In this document: positions 1 to 7,178 of the stretch, piece by piece
Layout of the letters: every line of letters begins with the position of its first letter
Numbering within the stretch: position 1 is the first letter of the stretch
From: DASRSS01 sp035656335
Lineage (GTDB): Bacteria; Actinomycetota; Actinomycetes; Mycobacteriales; Jatrophihabitantaceae
DNA length: 16,345 bases
Reading direction: 5' to 3'
Assembly (NCBI GenBank): GCA_035656335.1
Contig: DASRSS010000219.1
Coordinates: 1-16,345, forward strand
Made by a program: the position numbers and the translations under genes
Notes under the pieces: model-generated
Databases searched by the model: none
Seen by the model: the letters and a program-made list of their open reading frames with translations, nothing else
Told to the model about the DNA's origin: nothing

Positions 1-246
1 CGGCCCGCCCGCCGCGACCGTCCGTCCGAGCGGGCCGAGCTGCCGAGCGAACAGGCGGGCGAGCCGTCGGCCGCTCCGCCGCGGGCCGAGCGCGGGCTGC
101 GCAACCTGGTCGGCGGCGGTTCGTCGCAGCTCGGGGTCAGCCGTGCGCTGCGGGGCAGGGACGTGAACCGTCCGACCGACGAGGACCTGGCCGAGGCCGA
201 GCGCGACGTCGTGATCGTGCGGCGGAACTGGAAGCCGCCGGCCTAG
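1..246 (+). CDS. 3' end of an unidentified actinobacterial protein
   Basis: An open frame enters from the left edge and ends at TAG 244-246, giving the last 81 residues of a protein. The first ~35 residues are rich in Arg, Pro, Glu and Ala and look disordered. The tail is more ordered, with a glycine-rich turn (LVGGGSSQLGVS) followed by RALRGRDVNRPTDEDLAEAE and a basic end, VIVRRNWKPPA. Similar tails are familiar from uncharacterised actinobacterial proteins, but I cannot name a family or function. Frame choice rests on actinobacterial third-position GC and the absence of a competing recognisable frame. It is convergent with rpiB, with a possible hairpin between them. Confidence 0.6.
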   Translation, partial: RPARRDRPSERAELPSEQAGEPSAAPPRAERGLRNLVGGGSSQLGVSRALRGRDVNRPTDEDLAEAERDVVIVRRNWKPPA

Positions 247-270
247 CTGATCTTGGCCTCATAGCAGGCG

Positions 271-294
271 TTTCCGCGGCGTGTCGCGCGGTAA
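271..294. terminator. Possible bidirectional hairpin between convergent genes
   Basis: TTTCCGCG (271-278) pairs with CGCGGTAA (287-294) with 7 of 8 positions matched and an 8-nt loop. The T-rich and A-rich outer edges give a short U tract on either strand. It lies in the 60-bp gap between two convergent stop codons, which is where a shared terminator is expected. The stem is short, so the call is tentative. Confidence 0.35.
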
Positions 295-306
295 TGGGGC
301 CAACAG

Positions 307-780
307 CTAGCTGGTCTGGTGGCCCGCGATCGCGCCGGTCGTCTCGTACTCGCGCAGCATCGCGATCCGCCGGACGTGCCGCGCGTCCTGCGAGAACGGG
401 GTGTCCAGGAAGATCTCGACGAAGCGCAGCGCGTCCGCCTCGGGATGGTTGCGTGCGCCGATGCTGAGAATGTTCGCGTTGTTGTGCTCGCGCGCCAGGC
501 GGGCCGTCTCGTCGCTCCAGACGAGCGCCGCCCGTACGCCGGTGACCTTGTTCGCCGCGATCTGCTCGCCGTTGCCGGAGCCGCCGATCACGATGCCCAG
601 CGAGCCCGGGTTCGCGACGGTGCGCGCCGCGGCGGCGATGCACGGCGGCGGGTAGTCGTCCTGCGGGTCGAAGGTGTGGGCGCCGCAGTCGATCGGCTCG
701 TGGCCGAGTTCGGTGAGGTGCGCGACCAGCCGCGCCTTGAGCTCGAAACCGGCGTGATCGCTGCCCAGGTAGACGCGCAT
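307..780 (-). CDS. rpiB: Ribose-5-phosphate isomerase B
   Basis: This cytoplasmic pentose-phosphate-pathway enzyme interconverts ribose 5-phosphate and ribulose 5-phosphate. The 157-residue product is normal for the RpiB/LacA/LacB family. D8-H9 (GSDHAGFELK) and the phosphate/active-site loop GGSGNGEQIAANK at 66-78 are visible. Actinobacterial RpiB lacks the catalytic Cys of the E. coli enzyme and uses a Glu, Glu75 in M. tuberculosis; this corresponds to E72 here. The HNNAN segment at 99-103 is also present. Two starts are possible: ATG at 780, used here, and ATG at 789, giving MDAMRVYLG and matching the mycobacterial MSGMRVYLG. Neither has a clear ribosome binding site. It is divergent from ctaG and convergent with the partial gene at 1-246. 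It corresponds to Rv2465c in the conserved mycobacterial order. Confidence 0.95.
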   Translation of the reverse strand: MRVYLGSDHAGFELKARLVAHLTELGHEPIDCGAHTFDPQDDYPPPCIAAAARTVANPGSLGIVIGGSGNGEQIAANKVTGVRAALVWSDETARLAREHNNANILSIGARNHPEADALRFVEIFLDTPFSQDARHVRRIAMLREYETTGAIAGHQTS

Positions 781-834
781 GGCGTCCATGATGTCAGGTG
801 CGATCGCGCCACCCCGGCCTGAGACCATTGCGGC

Positions 835-1800
835 ATGAGCAACGCGCTGCCGCGGCCCGGGGTCGTGCCGGTGTTCGCGCAGTGGACCTGGCAGCCGGTC
901 GCCGTCGTCGCGGTGATCGCGCTCGGCTGGTGGTACGCGCGGGCGGCGCGGGAGCACGTCCGGCGCGGCCACGACTGGCCGCGGCGGCGCGCGGTCACGT
1001 TCGGCCTCGGCCTGGTGCTCGCGGTGTGGACGAGCTGCGGCTTCCTGCAGGTGTACGTGCGCTCGCTGTACTGGGTGTGGACGACGCAGGTGCTGACGCT
1101 GTGGCTGCTGGTCCCCGCGATCCTGCTGGCCGGGCAGCCGCTGCAGCTCGCGGTCGCGGTGCACGGCCCGGACACCTGGCTGGCCCGCGCGCTGCACACC
1201 CGGCCCGCACGGATCCTGAGCAACCCGCTCGTCGGGCCCGCGCTCGTCCCGATCCTGTCCGGCGTGCTGTTCTTCGGGCCGGTCCCGCAGTGGGGCGCGT
1301 TCACGCCGGCATTCGGCTGGATCCTGCAGCCGGTGCTGGTGATTCTCGGCGCGGTGCTCCTGCTGCCGCTGCTGGGCATCGACGAGCGGCCCGGCACGCT
1401 CGCCGTTGCGCTCTCGCTCGCGATCGGGTCCTTCGAACTGGTCCTCGACGCGATCCCCGGCATCGTGCTGCGCCTGCACCGCGGGCTGGTGTCCGGCTAC
1501 TTCGACCACCGCGTCCTGCACCCATGGTCACGGACGCACCTGCAGGACCAGCAGACGGCCGGCTCGGTGCTGTGGGTGATCGCCGAGCTGATCGACCTGC
1601 CGTTCCTGCTGCTCGTGTTCCGGCAGTGGCTGCGGGCCGACGCGCGCGACGCGGCCGCGATGGACGCGGTCCTGGACGCCGAGCACGCGGCCCGCGCGGG
1701 CATGGCCGACGAGTCCCAGCCGGAGGGCACCGGCGACGCGGACGCGCCGTGGTGGCTCAGCGACCCGGAGTGGCAGCGGCGGATGCGCGGCCAGCCCTGA
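835..1800 (+). CDS. ctaG: CtaG-type cytochrome c oxidase assembly membrane protein
   Basis: A 321-residue integral membrane protein of the caa3_CtaG family, which takes part in assembly of haem-copper oxidases. About seven hydrophobic spans are visible, near residues 18-33, 54-72, 84-104, 131-148, 161-181, 189-206 and 240-263. The diagnostic C-terminal segment DQQTAGSVLWVIAELIDLPF followed by QWLRADARDAA (about 238-274) matches the usual DQQ-G-hW-hGE...QWxRxDEREA pattern. The segment where the family normally carries HMxQH reads WTTQV at 82-86, so two expected histidines are missing. The final ~45 residues are a charged cytoplasmic tail ending WWLSDPEWQRRM. No strong ribosome binding site precedes ATG 835, and only 54 bp separate it from the divergent rpiB start. 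It has no counterpart in the M. tuberculosis order, but CtaJ is encoded 6 kb away. Confidence 0.85.
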   Translation: MSNALPRPGVVPVFAQWTWQPVAVVAVIALGWWYARAAREHVRRGHDWPRRRAVTFGLGLVLAVWTSCGFLQVYVRSLYWVWTTQVLTLWLLVPAILLAGQPLQLAVAVHGPDTWLARALHTRPARILSNPLVGPALVPILSGVLFFGPVPQWGAFTPAFGWILQPVLVILGAVLLLPLLGIDERPGTLAVALSLAIGSFELVLDAIPGIVLRLHRGLVSGYFDHRVLHPWSRTHLQDQQTAGSVLWVIAELIDLPFLLLVFRQWLRADARDAAAMDAVLDAEHAARAGMADESQPEGTGDADAPWWLSDPEWQRRMRGQP

Positions 1801-1830
1801 GGCCGGCCGGCCGTTACTGGCGGGGCGCGC

Positions 1831-2454
1831 TCAGTCGAAGCGCGGCGACTCGGTGCGGGTGCGCTTGAGCTCGAAGAAGTACGGGTTCGAGGCCAGCATC
1901 AGCGCGCCGTCGAACATCCGGACGGCCTCCTCGCCGCGCGGGATCCGGGTGATCACCGGACCGAAGAACGCGACGCCGTCGATGTGGATCGTCGGGGTGC
2001 CGACCTCGGTGCCGACCGGATCCATGCCGCGGTGGTGCGACGCCCGCAGCGCCTCGTCGTAGTCGGTCGACTCCGCGGCGTCGGCCAGTGCTGCGTCCAG
2101 ACCGCACTCGGTCAGCGCCTCGACGTACAGGTCGCGGTCGAACTCGCGCTTCTCGTTGTGGTGCTTCGTGCCGAGCGCGGTGTACAGATCGCGCAGCGCT
2201 GCGGTGCCGTACTTCTGCTCGGCGGCGATGCAGACCCGCACCGGTCCCCAGCCACGGTCGAGCAGCGCGCGGTAATCGTCCGAGAGGTCCTCGCGGTTCT
2301 CGTTCAGGACGGACAGCGACATCACCCGGAAGGACAGGTCGATATCGCGTTCCTTCTCGACCTCGAGGATCCAGCGCGAGCTCACCCAGGCGAACGGGCA
2401 CAGCGGGTCGAAGTAGAAGTCGACGACGGGACGCGAGCCAGAAGTATTCGTCAC
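1831..2454 (-). CDS. Mycothiol-dependent nitroreductase-like DsbA-family protein (Rv2466c type)
   Basis: A 207-residue thioredoxin-fold protein of the DsbA superfamily, close to M. tuberculosis Rv2466c (Mrx2), a cytoplasmic mycothiol-dependent oxidoreductase. Shared features include FDPLCPFAW at 15-23, SRWILEVEKERDI, VMSLSVLNENREDL, GWGPVRVCIAAEQ, the cis-Pro loop VGTPTIHIDG with P154, GVAFFGPVITRIPRGEEA and the end FFELKRTRTESPRFD. The mycobacterial active site is C19-P-W-C22. Here it is C19-P-F-A22, so only the N-terminal catalytic Cys remains, which suggests a monothiol mechanism with mycothiol as partner. Translation starts at GTG 2454, 10 nt after the bcp stop, with no strong ribosome binding site, so coupling to bcp is likely. 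It is convergent with ctaG. It sits beside rpiB and pepN, as in mycobacteria. Confidence 0.9.
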   Translation of the reverse strand: MTNTSGSRPVVDFYFDPLCPFAWVSSRWILEVEKERDIDLSFRVMSLSVLNENREDLSDDYRALLDRGWGPVRVCIAAEQKYGTAALRDLYTALGTKHHNEKREFDRDLYVEALTECGLDAALADAAESTDYDEALRASHHRGMDPVGTEVGTPTIHIDGVAFFGPVITRIPRGEEAVRMFDGALMLASNPYFFELKRTRTESPRFD

Positions 2455-2464
2455 GTCAACTACT

Positions 2465-2923
2465 TTACGCCGCCAGCGCGGCGAGGGCCTGGTCGGCGTG
2501 CGTGTTCATGTTCAGCTCGCTGTGGATGGCGGCCGCGACCGTCGAGTCGGGACGGATCGCAAACGTCCAGCGCTTGACCGGAGCGCCCAGCCGCTGGCCG
2601 AGCCCGCCGCGCTGCACCCCGAAGATCCGGGCGACCGCGCCGTCGCCGTCGGAAAGCAGCGGGTAGTCGAAGCCGTGCTTGTCCGCGAACTGCTTCTGCC
2701 GGTCGACGCTGTCGCGGCTGATGCCGACCCGCTGCACCCCGGCCGCGGCGAACTCGGCCGCCAGGTCGCGGAAGTGGCAGGCCTCGCGGGTGCAGCCGGC
2801 TGTCATCGCCGCCGGGTAGAAGAACAGCACGACCGGCCCGGCGGCCAGTAGCGCGGACAGCCGCCGCGGCGTGCCGTCCTGGTCCGGCAGCTCGAAGTCG
2901 GGAACCTGCTCACCCACCCGCAT
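2465..2923 (-). CDS. bcp: Peroxiredoxin, Bcp/PrxQ type
   Basis: A 152-residue AhpC/TSA-family peroxidase that would reduce hydrogen peroxide and organic hydroperoxides in the cytoplasm. The active-site block FFYPAAMTAGCTREACHFRD contains the peroxidatic Cys (C44) and a second Cys five residues later (C49), the classic PrxQ/Bcp spacing for an intramolecular disulfide. The N-terminus VGEQVPDFELPDQDG is also typical. GVQRVGISRDSVDRQKQFADKHGFDYPLLSD matches the family core, and the length is normal. ATG 2923 has no Shine-Dalgarno sequence but has TACGGT 7 nt upstream, suggesting a leaderless mRNA. It is the first gene of a probable two-gene unit with the DsbA-family gene, and the start is divergent from pepN. 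Both products handle thiol redox stress. Confidence 0.93.
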   Translation of the reverse strand: MRVGEQVPDFELPDQDGTPRRLSALLAAGPVVLFFYPAAMTAGCTREACHFRDLAAEFAAAGVQRVGISRDSVDRQKQFADKHGFDYPLLSDGDGAVARIFGVQRGGLGQRLGAPVKRWTFAIRPDSTVAAAIHSELNMNTHADQALAALAA

Positions 2924-2930
2924 GGGGGCA

Positions 2931-2936
2931 ACCGTA
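2931..2936 (-). promoter_or_regulatory. Likely -10 element of bcp, leaderless arrangement
   Basis: On the minus strand TACGGT, fitting the actinobacterial TANNNT -10 consensus, lies 7 nt before ATG 2923. Transcription would start at or within a base or two of the start codon. No recognisable -35 is seen 17-18 nt further upstream. The same hexamer occurs at the same distance before ctaJ and the flavin reductase gene. Confidence 0.45.
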
Positions 2937-3000
2937 GCCGGAACTCCTGCGCGGCGCTCGGCTCATGAAAGACTCGGCGGGACACCGTCGTCGAAAAGGA

Positions 3001-5589
3001 ATGACCGCGCACATGCTCTCCAGCGTCACCAGCGCCGTGCCCAACCTGACCCGTGTCGACGCCGCCGCCCGTGCGGACCTGCTCCGGGTCGCGTCCTACG
3101 ACATCGCGCTCGATCTGACCGACGGCGGGGGCAAGCCGTCCGAGCGCACCTTCCGCTCCACCACGCGGATCGAGTTCGCGGCGACGCGGCCGGGCGCCTC
3201 CACGTTCCTGGACGTCGTCGCGGACCGCTTCCACTCGGTCACGCTCAACGGCGCGGACGTGGACGTCTCCGGTTACACGCCCGCGAAGGGCATCGAGCTG
3301 CACGACCTCGCGGCGGACAACGTGGTGGTCGTCGACGCCGACCTGCTCTACACGAACACCGGCGAGGGCCTGCACCGCTTCGTCGACCCGCTCGACGGCG
3401 AGACGTACCTGTACTCGCAGTTCGAGACGGCCGACGCCAAGCGCATGTACGCGTGCTTCGACCAGCCGGACCTGAAGGCGACGTTCACGATCCGCGCCAC
3501 CGTGCCCGACCACTGGCAGGTCGCGTCGAACGGCCGCGAGCTGCGCACCGAGGAGACCGGCCCGGCCAAGACGGTGCACTTCGCGACGACGGCACGCATC
3601 AGCCCGTACATCACCGCGCTGATCGCGGGCCCGTACCACGTCGCGCGCAGCGAGCACGACGGAATCGACCTCGGCATCTGGTGCCGCCAGACGCTGGCCC
3701 CGCACCTCGACGCGGACGAGCTGTTCACCGTCACCGCGCAGGGCTTCGACTGGTACCACGAGAATTTCGGCGTCCGGTACCCGTTCGACAAGTACGACCA
3801 GATCTTCGTCGCCGAGTTCAACGCCGGCGCGATGGAGAACGCCGGCTGCGTGACGTTCCGCGACGACTACATCTTCCGCAGCAAGGTCACCGATGCCCGC
3901 CGCGAGCGCCGCGCGGAGACGCTGCTGCACGAGATGGCGCACATGTGGTTCGGCGACCTGGTCACCATGCGCTGGTGGGACGACCTGTGGCTGAACGAGT
4001 CGTTCGCCACCTACATCTCGACGCTCGCACAGACGCAGGCCACGCGGTGGACGAACGCCTGGACGACGTTCGCGAACACCGAGAAGACGTGGGCGTACCG
4101 GCAGGACCAGCTGCCGTCGACGCACCCGATCGCCACGGACGCGCCCGACGTGCAGACGGCCGAGGTGAACTTCGACGGCATCACGTACGCCAAGGGCGCC
4201 TCGGTGCTCAAGCAGCTGGCCGCGTACGTCGGTGTCGACGCGTTCCTGGCCGGCCTGCGCGGCTACTTCGTCGAGCACGCGTACAAGAACACGACGCTGG
4301 CCGACCTGCTGCGTGCCCTCGAGGCGTCGTCCGGGCGCGAGCTCGGCGCGTGGTCCAAGGCGTGGCTCGAGACGACCGGCATCAACACGCTGACGCCCGA
4401 GTTCACCCTGGACACGGACGGCAACTACACCGCATTCGAGATCGTCCAGACCGCGCCGAACGAGATCGCCAGCTCGAACACGCTGCGCCCACACCGCCTG
4501 GCCGTCGGCCTGTACGAGGACCGGCAGGGCCAGCTGGTGCGCACGCAGCGCATCGAGCTGGACGTCGCCGGCCCGCGCACCGCGGTGCCGGAGCTGGTCG
4601 GCGTGAAGCAGCCGGCGCTGCTGCTGATCAACGACGAGGACCTGACCTACTGCAAGCTGCGCCTGGACGAGCACAGCCTGGCCACGCTGCGGTCCGGAGG
4701 GATCGCGCGGCTCACCGACTCGCTGCCGCGCGCGCTGTGCTGGAGCGCGGCGTGGGACATGACCCGCGACGCCGAGCTGGCCACGCGGGACTACGTCGCG
4801 CTGGTGCTGGCCGGAGCGGGCGCCGAGACCGACATCGGCGTCATGCAGTCGCTGCACCGGCAGGCGCTGCGCGCGCTGGAGATCTACGCCGACCCGGACT
4901 ACGCGCCGCAGGGTTATGCGGCGCTGGCCGACAGCGCGCTCGCCGCGCTGCACTCCGCCGAGCCCGGTTCGGACCACCAGCTGGCCTGGCTGCACGCGCT
5001 GCTCGGAGCGGCGCGCAGCGACGAGCACACCGCGTTCCTCCGCGGCCTGGTGGACGGTTCGGAGTCGGTCGACGGGCTGAAGGTCGATCACGACCTGCGC
5101 TGGGCGATCGTGCAGGCGCTGTCCGCGCGCGGGGCGATCGGCGCGGACGACATCGCGGCCGAGCTCGAGCGCGATCCGTCCACCGAGGGGCAGAAGTACG
5201 CGGCGACCGCACGCGCGCTGCAGCCGACGCCGGAGGCCAAGGCCGAGGCGTGGCGCCTGGCGGTCCACGACGACGAGCTGCCCAACGCCATGCAGGTCGC
5301 GGTGATCGCCGGGTTCTCGCACCCGCTGCACGGTGACCTGCTGCGGCCCTACGTGGAGCGCTACTTCGCGGAGGTGCCGGAACTGTGGGGCCGCCGTACG
5401 GTCGAGCTCGCCCAGAAGGTTGCCGTCGGGATGTTCCCGACCTGGACGTCGACGATCTCGCCGGACACGGTCGCCGCGGCGGATGCGGTGCTCGCGCGCG
5501 AGGACCTGCCGGGGTCGCTGCGCCGCCTGGTGAACGAGGGCCGCGCGGACGTGCTGCGGGCGCTCAAGGCTCGTGCAGCCGATCGCTGA
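3001..5589 (+). CDS. pepN: Aminopeptidase N, M1 zinc metallopeptidase
   Basis: An 862-residue M1-family aminopeptidase that removes N-terminal residues from peptides in the cytoplasm. The exopeptidase motif GAMEN is at 276-280. The zinc site HEMAH is at 310-314, with the third ligand E333 in LWLNESFATY, so all catalytic elements are present. The C-terminal half (about 530-850) has the helical ERAP1-like repeats usual for the ~850-residue actinobacterial enzymes. The N-terminal PNLTR...LLRVASYDIALDLTDG block matches Rv2467. Start choice: ATG 3001 directly follows AAAAGGA, which is too close; ATG 3013 would put that site 12 nt away; ATG 2965 has no site. I keep 3001, but 3013 is nearly as likely. 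It is divergent from bcp. A 137-bp non-coding stretch follows before the lytic transglycosylase. Confidence 0.95.
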   Translation: MTAHMLSSVTSAVPNLTRVDAAARADLLRVASYDIALDLTDGGGKPSERTFRSTTRIEFAATRPGASTFLDVVADRFHSVTLNGADVDVSGYTPAKGIELHDLAADNVVVVDADLLYTNTGEGLHRFVDPLDGETYLYSQFETADAKRMYACFDQPDLKATFTIRATVPDHWQVASNGRELRTEETGPAKTVHFATTARISPYITALIAGPYHVARSEHDGIDLGIWCRQTLAPHLDADELFTVTAQGFDWYHENFGVRYPFDKYDQIFVAEFNAGAMENAGCVTFRDDYIFRSKVTDARRERRAETLLHEMAHMWFGDLVTMRWWDDLWLNESFATYISTLAQTQATRWTNAWTTFANTEKTWAYRQDQLPSTHPIATDAPDVQTAEVNFDGITYAKGASVLKQLAAYVGVDAFLAGLRGYFVEHAYKNTTLADLLRALEASSGRELGAWSKAWLETTGINTLTPEFTLDTDGNYTAFEIVQTAPNEIASSNTLRPHRLAVGLYEDRQGQLVRTQRIELDVAGPRTAVPELVGVKQPALLLINDEDLTYCKLRLDEHSLATLRSGGIARLTDSLPRALCWSAAWDMTRDAELATRDYVALVLAGAGAETDIGVMQSLHRQALRALEIYADPDYAPQGYAALADSALAALHSAEPGSDHQLAWLHALLGAARSDEHTAFLRGLVDGSESVDGLKVDHDLRWAIVQALSARGAIGADDIAAELERDPSTEGQKYAATARALQPTPEAKAEAWRLAVHDDELPNAMQVAVIAGFSHPLHGDLLRPYVERYFAEVPELWGRRTVELAQKVAVGMFPTWTSTISPDTVAAADAVLAREDLPGSLRRLVNEGRADVLRALKARAADR

Positions 5590-5611
5590 GGCCGAAAACC
5601 TGGCAATTCGC

Positions 5612-5617
5612 TAGGCT
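5612..5617 (+). promoter_or_regulatory. Candidate -10 element for the lytic transglycosylase gene
   Basis: TAGGCT fits TANNNT and lies in the gap after pepN. A start about 7 nt downstream would give a ~100-nt leader before ATG 5727. There is no clear -35. This is a weak prediction based on one hexamer; the gene could also be read from pepN transcription. Confidence 0.25.
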
Positions 5618-5621
5618 CGTC

Positions 5622-5652
5622 GGGCGTCCTCACGCGTATCCGACGGATGCCC
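5622..5652 (+). other. Hairpin in the pepN-transglycosylase gap
   Basis: GGGCGTCC (5622-5629) pairs with GGATGCCC (5645-5652) over 8 bp, including one G-U pair, around a 15-nt loop. It lies 33 nt after the pepN stop and may be a weak terminator or part of a structured leader. No U tract follows. In the 137-bp gap (5590-5726) I otherwise see only clustered CCGGTA/CCGGAAT motifs near 5688-5705 and no known riboswitch. Confidence 0.3.
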
Positions 5653-5716
5653 AGCGTCGTTGAAATGGACATATAGCCACAGTCGTCCGGTAACCGGAAT
5701 CCGGTACCCGTCCCGT

Positions 5717-5720
5717 GGAG
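5717..5720 (+). promoter_or_regulatory. Ribosome binding site deciding the transglycosylase start
   Basis: GGAG lies 6 nt before ATG 5727, which is ideal spacing. This favours ATG 5727 over the in-frame GTG at 5715, which overlaps the site itself. Confidence 0.7.
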
Positions 5721-5726
5721 CAGTCG

Positions 5727-7118
5727 ATGGCCAGATCGAAGTTCGGTATGCGCGCGCCGCGCACTCGCGGCGCCCACGGCTGGACCGAGACCGACCGGCT
5801 CGCGAACGCGGCCGCCACCGACGACGTGAAGGCACCCGGGCTGGCCGCGCTGCTGCGGCGCAGCCCCAAGATCAAGCAGCGCGCCGCGTACGGCGCGATG
5901 GCCGCCGGCGCGGTCATCTTCGTGGTGGCCAGCCTGACGACTCCGCTGGCCGACGCGGGCACCAGCCACCACCACTCGCACGGGGTCGATGCGCAGCACG
6001 ACACGAACCCCGATCTCGGCCAGCTGCTGCCGCTCGCGACCGACAGCCCGACACCGCCGCCCGGGGACACCGCGCTCACCACGAAGCCGGTGCACGTCGC
6101 CAAACCGGCGCCGACCAGCGCCGCGGTGATCAACAGCCTGGCGTCCAACGGCATCCCGAACCTGGCGCTGAACGCCTACCGCGTCGCCGCCGCGCGGATG
6201 GACCACGTCGACCCCGGCTGCGGCATCGACTGGGCCCTGCTCGCCGGCATCGGACGCGTCGAGTCCGACCACGGACGGTTCGGCGGCGCCGTGTTCAACG
6301 CCAACGGCACGACCGACCCGAAGATCATCGGTCCCGCGCTGGATGGCAAGACGTGGGACTACGTCCCCGCGCCCGCGAACGGCATGGCCCTCGACGGCGA
6401 CGCCGTGTACGCGCACGCGCTCGGCCCGATGCAGTTCATCCCGCAGACCTGGGCCGACTACGGCGCGGACGAGAACGGTGACGGCGTCGCGGACGTGTTC
6501 AACATCAACGACGCGGCGCTCGGCGCGGCCCGCTACCTGTGCGCCGCCGGCGGTGACCTGCGCACGTCCGCCGGGCAGCAGCAGGCGGTGCTCACCTACA
6601 ACCACTCGGACGAGTACCTCGGTCAGGTGCTGGCGCTCGCCGACGCGTACCGCCGCGGCGTGAACGTCTCGGGCATCCCGCTGGTCGGCAACACCAGCGG
6701 CTCGCTGTCGCCGGTCCGGACGACCGACGTGCCGCCCGCGAACCCGGGCCAGCCGACCGCGGTGCAGCACCACAAGGCGACGGCGCACAAGCCCTCGGCG
6801 ACGAAGACGTCCGGCAGCACCGGCACGACCGGTGGCGCGGGCGCCAAGCCGTCCGGGACGAACGCGGTGACGCCGGTGCACACGTCTCCGCCGGGCGGAC
6901 CGACGACGACTCCTGGCGGCTCCACGTCGAGCAACCCGGGTACGTCGAGCGCTCCGACCTCGAACCCGCCGACGTCGAATCCGCCCACGTCCAACCCGCC
7001 GACGTCCAATCCCCCGACGTCCAACCCGCCCACGTCGAGCAGCCCGACGCCGAGCCCGACGCCGACCAAGTGCCGGTTGCGGAACCTGCTGCCTCCGCAC
7101 CAGTGCCTTATCCCGTAA
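5727..7118 (+). CDS. Membrane-anchored lytic murein transglycosylase, MltB/SLT_2-like
   Basis: A 463-residue cell-wall enzyme that would cleave peptidoglycan glycan strands outside the membrane. A basic N-terminal tail (1-52) is followed by one hydrophobic span (about 54-72), a His/Pro/Thr-rich linker (80-130) and the catalytic domain (about 135-312). The catalytic glutamate is probably E179 in GIGRVESDHGRF, followed by ALGPMQFIPQTW at 231-242 and AARYLCAAGGDL. The DENGDGVADVF segment at 248-258 resembles a calcium-binding loop, as in Slt35/MltB. After 330 the chain is low-complexity Thr/Pro/Ser/Gly with five exact TSNPP repeats (411-435). It ends in a small basic segment with two Cys (C449, C460) that could form a disulfide. 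The long tail probably spans or binds the wall. It is convergent with the DUF5130 gene across a strong terminator. Confidence 0.9.
   Translation: MARSKFGMRAPRTRGAHGWTETDRLANAAATDDVKAPGLAALLRRSPKIKQRAAYGAMAAGAVIFVVASLTTPLADAGTSHHHSHGVDAQHDTNPDLGQLLPLATDSPTPPPGDTALTTKPVHVAKPAPTSAAVINSLASNGIPNLALNAYRVAAARMDHVDPGCGIDWALLAGIGRVESDHGRFGGAVFNANGTTDPKIIGPALDGKTWDYVPAPANGMALDGDAVYAHALGPMQFIPQTWADYGADENGDGVADVFNINDAALGAARYLCAAGGDLRTSAGQQQAVLTYNHSDEYLGQVLALADAYRRGVNVSGIPLVGNTSGSLSPVRTTDVPPANPGQPTAVQHHKATAHKPSATKTSGSTGTTGGAGAKPSGTNAVTPVHTSPPGGPTTTPGGSTSSNPGTSSAPTSNPPTSNPPTSNPPTSNPPTSNPPTSSSPTPSPTPTKCRLRNLLPPHQCLIP
6957..7031 (+). repeat. 15-bp tandem repeat encoding (TSNPP)5
   Basis: Five consecutive 15-bp units of the form ACSTCSAAYCCSCCS encode TSNPP five times. 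A degenerate sixth unit reading TSSSP follows. Third-position differences between units (TCG/TCC, AAC/AAT, CCG/CCC) show that the array is under coding constraint or is not brand new. Such arrays expand and shrink by slippage, so the tail length may vary between strains. Confidence 0.9.
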
Positions 7119-7131
7119 GGCGATATCGCGG

Positions 7132-7165
7132 CAAGAGCCGGTAGCCCGAGGGCTACCGGCTCTTG
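7132..7165. terminator. Strong hairpin terminator between convergent genes
   Basis: CAAGAGCCGGTAGCCC (7132-7147) and GGGCTACCGGCTCTTG (7150-7165) are perfect 16-nt inverted repeats around a 2-base centre, so the real loop is about four bases. The plus-strand right arm ends in TCTTG and the minus-strand arm is likewise short in U. It starts 14 nt after the transglycosylase stop and ends 14 nt before the DUF5130 stop, so it can serve both strands. Confidence 0.85.
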
Positions 7166-7178
7166 TCGTACGGGTGGA

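Noticed and set aside
1801..1812. GGCCGGCCGGCC palindrome between ctaG and the DsbA-family gene.
   Set aside because: Short GC-only palindromes are expected by chance here and no flanking U tract supports a terminator.
2965..3000. Upstream ATG at 2965 as the pepN start.
   Set aside because: There is no ribosome binding site, the extra residues (MKDSAGHRRRKG) are unlike the family, and AAAAGGA points to a later start.
2803..5331. An 842-codon open frame on the minus strand opposite pepN.
   Set aside because: It is the mirror of a GC-rich gene with all PepN motifs. The translation is Arg/Val/Gln-rich with no recognisable domain.
5600..5726. Possible c-di-AMP (ydaO) riboswitch ahead of the transglycosylase gene.
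   Set aside because: The region is short and the conserved ydaO sequence blocks could not be found by eye.
5361..7100. A 579-codon minus-strand frame across the end of pepN and the transglycosylase.
   Set aside because: It spans two clear plus-strand genes, crosses their intergenic gap and has an arginine-rich composition typical of antisense frames in high-GC DNA.
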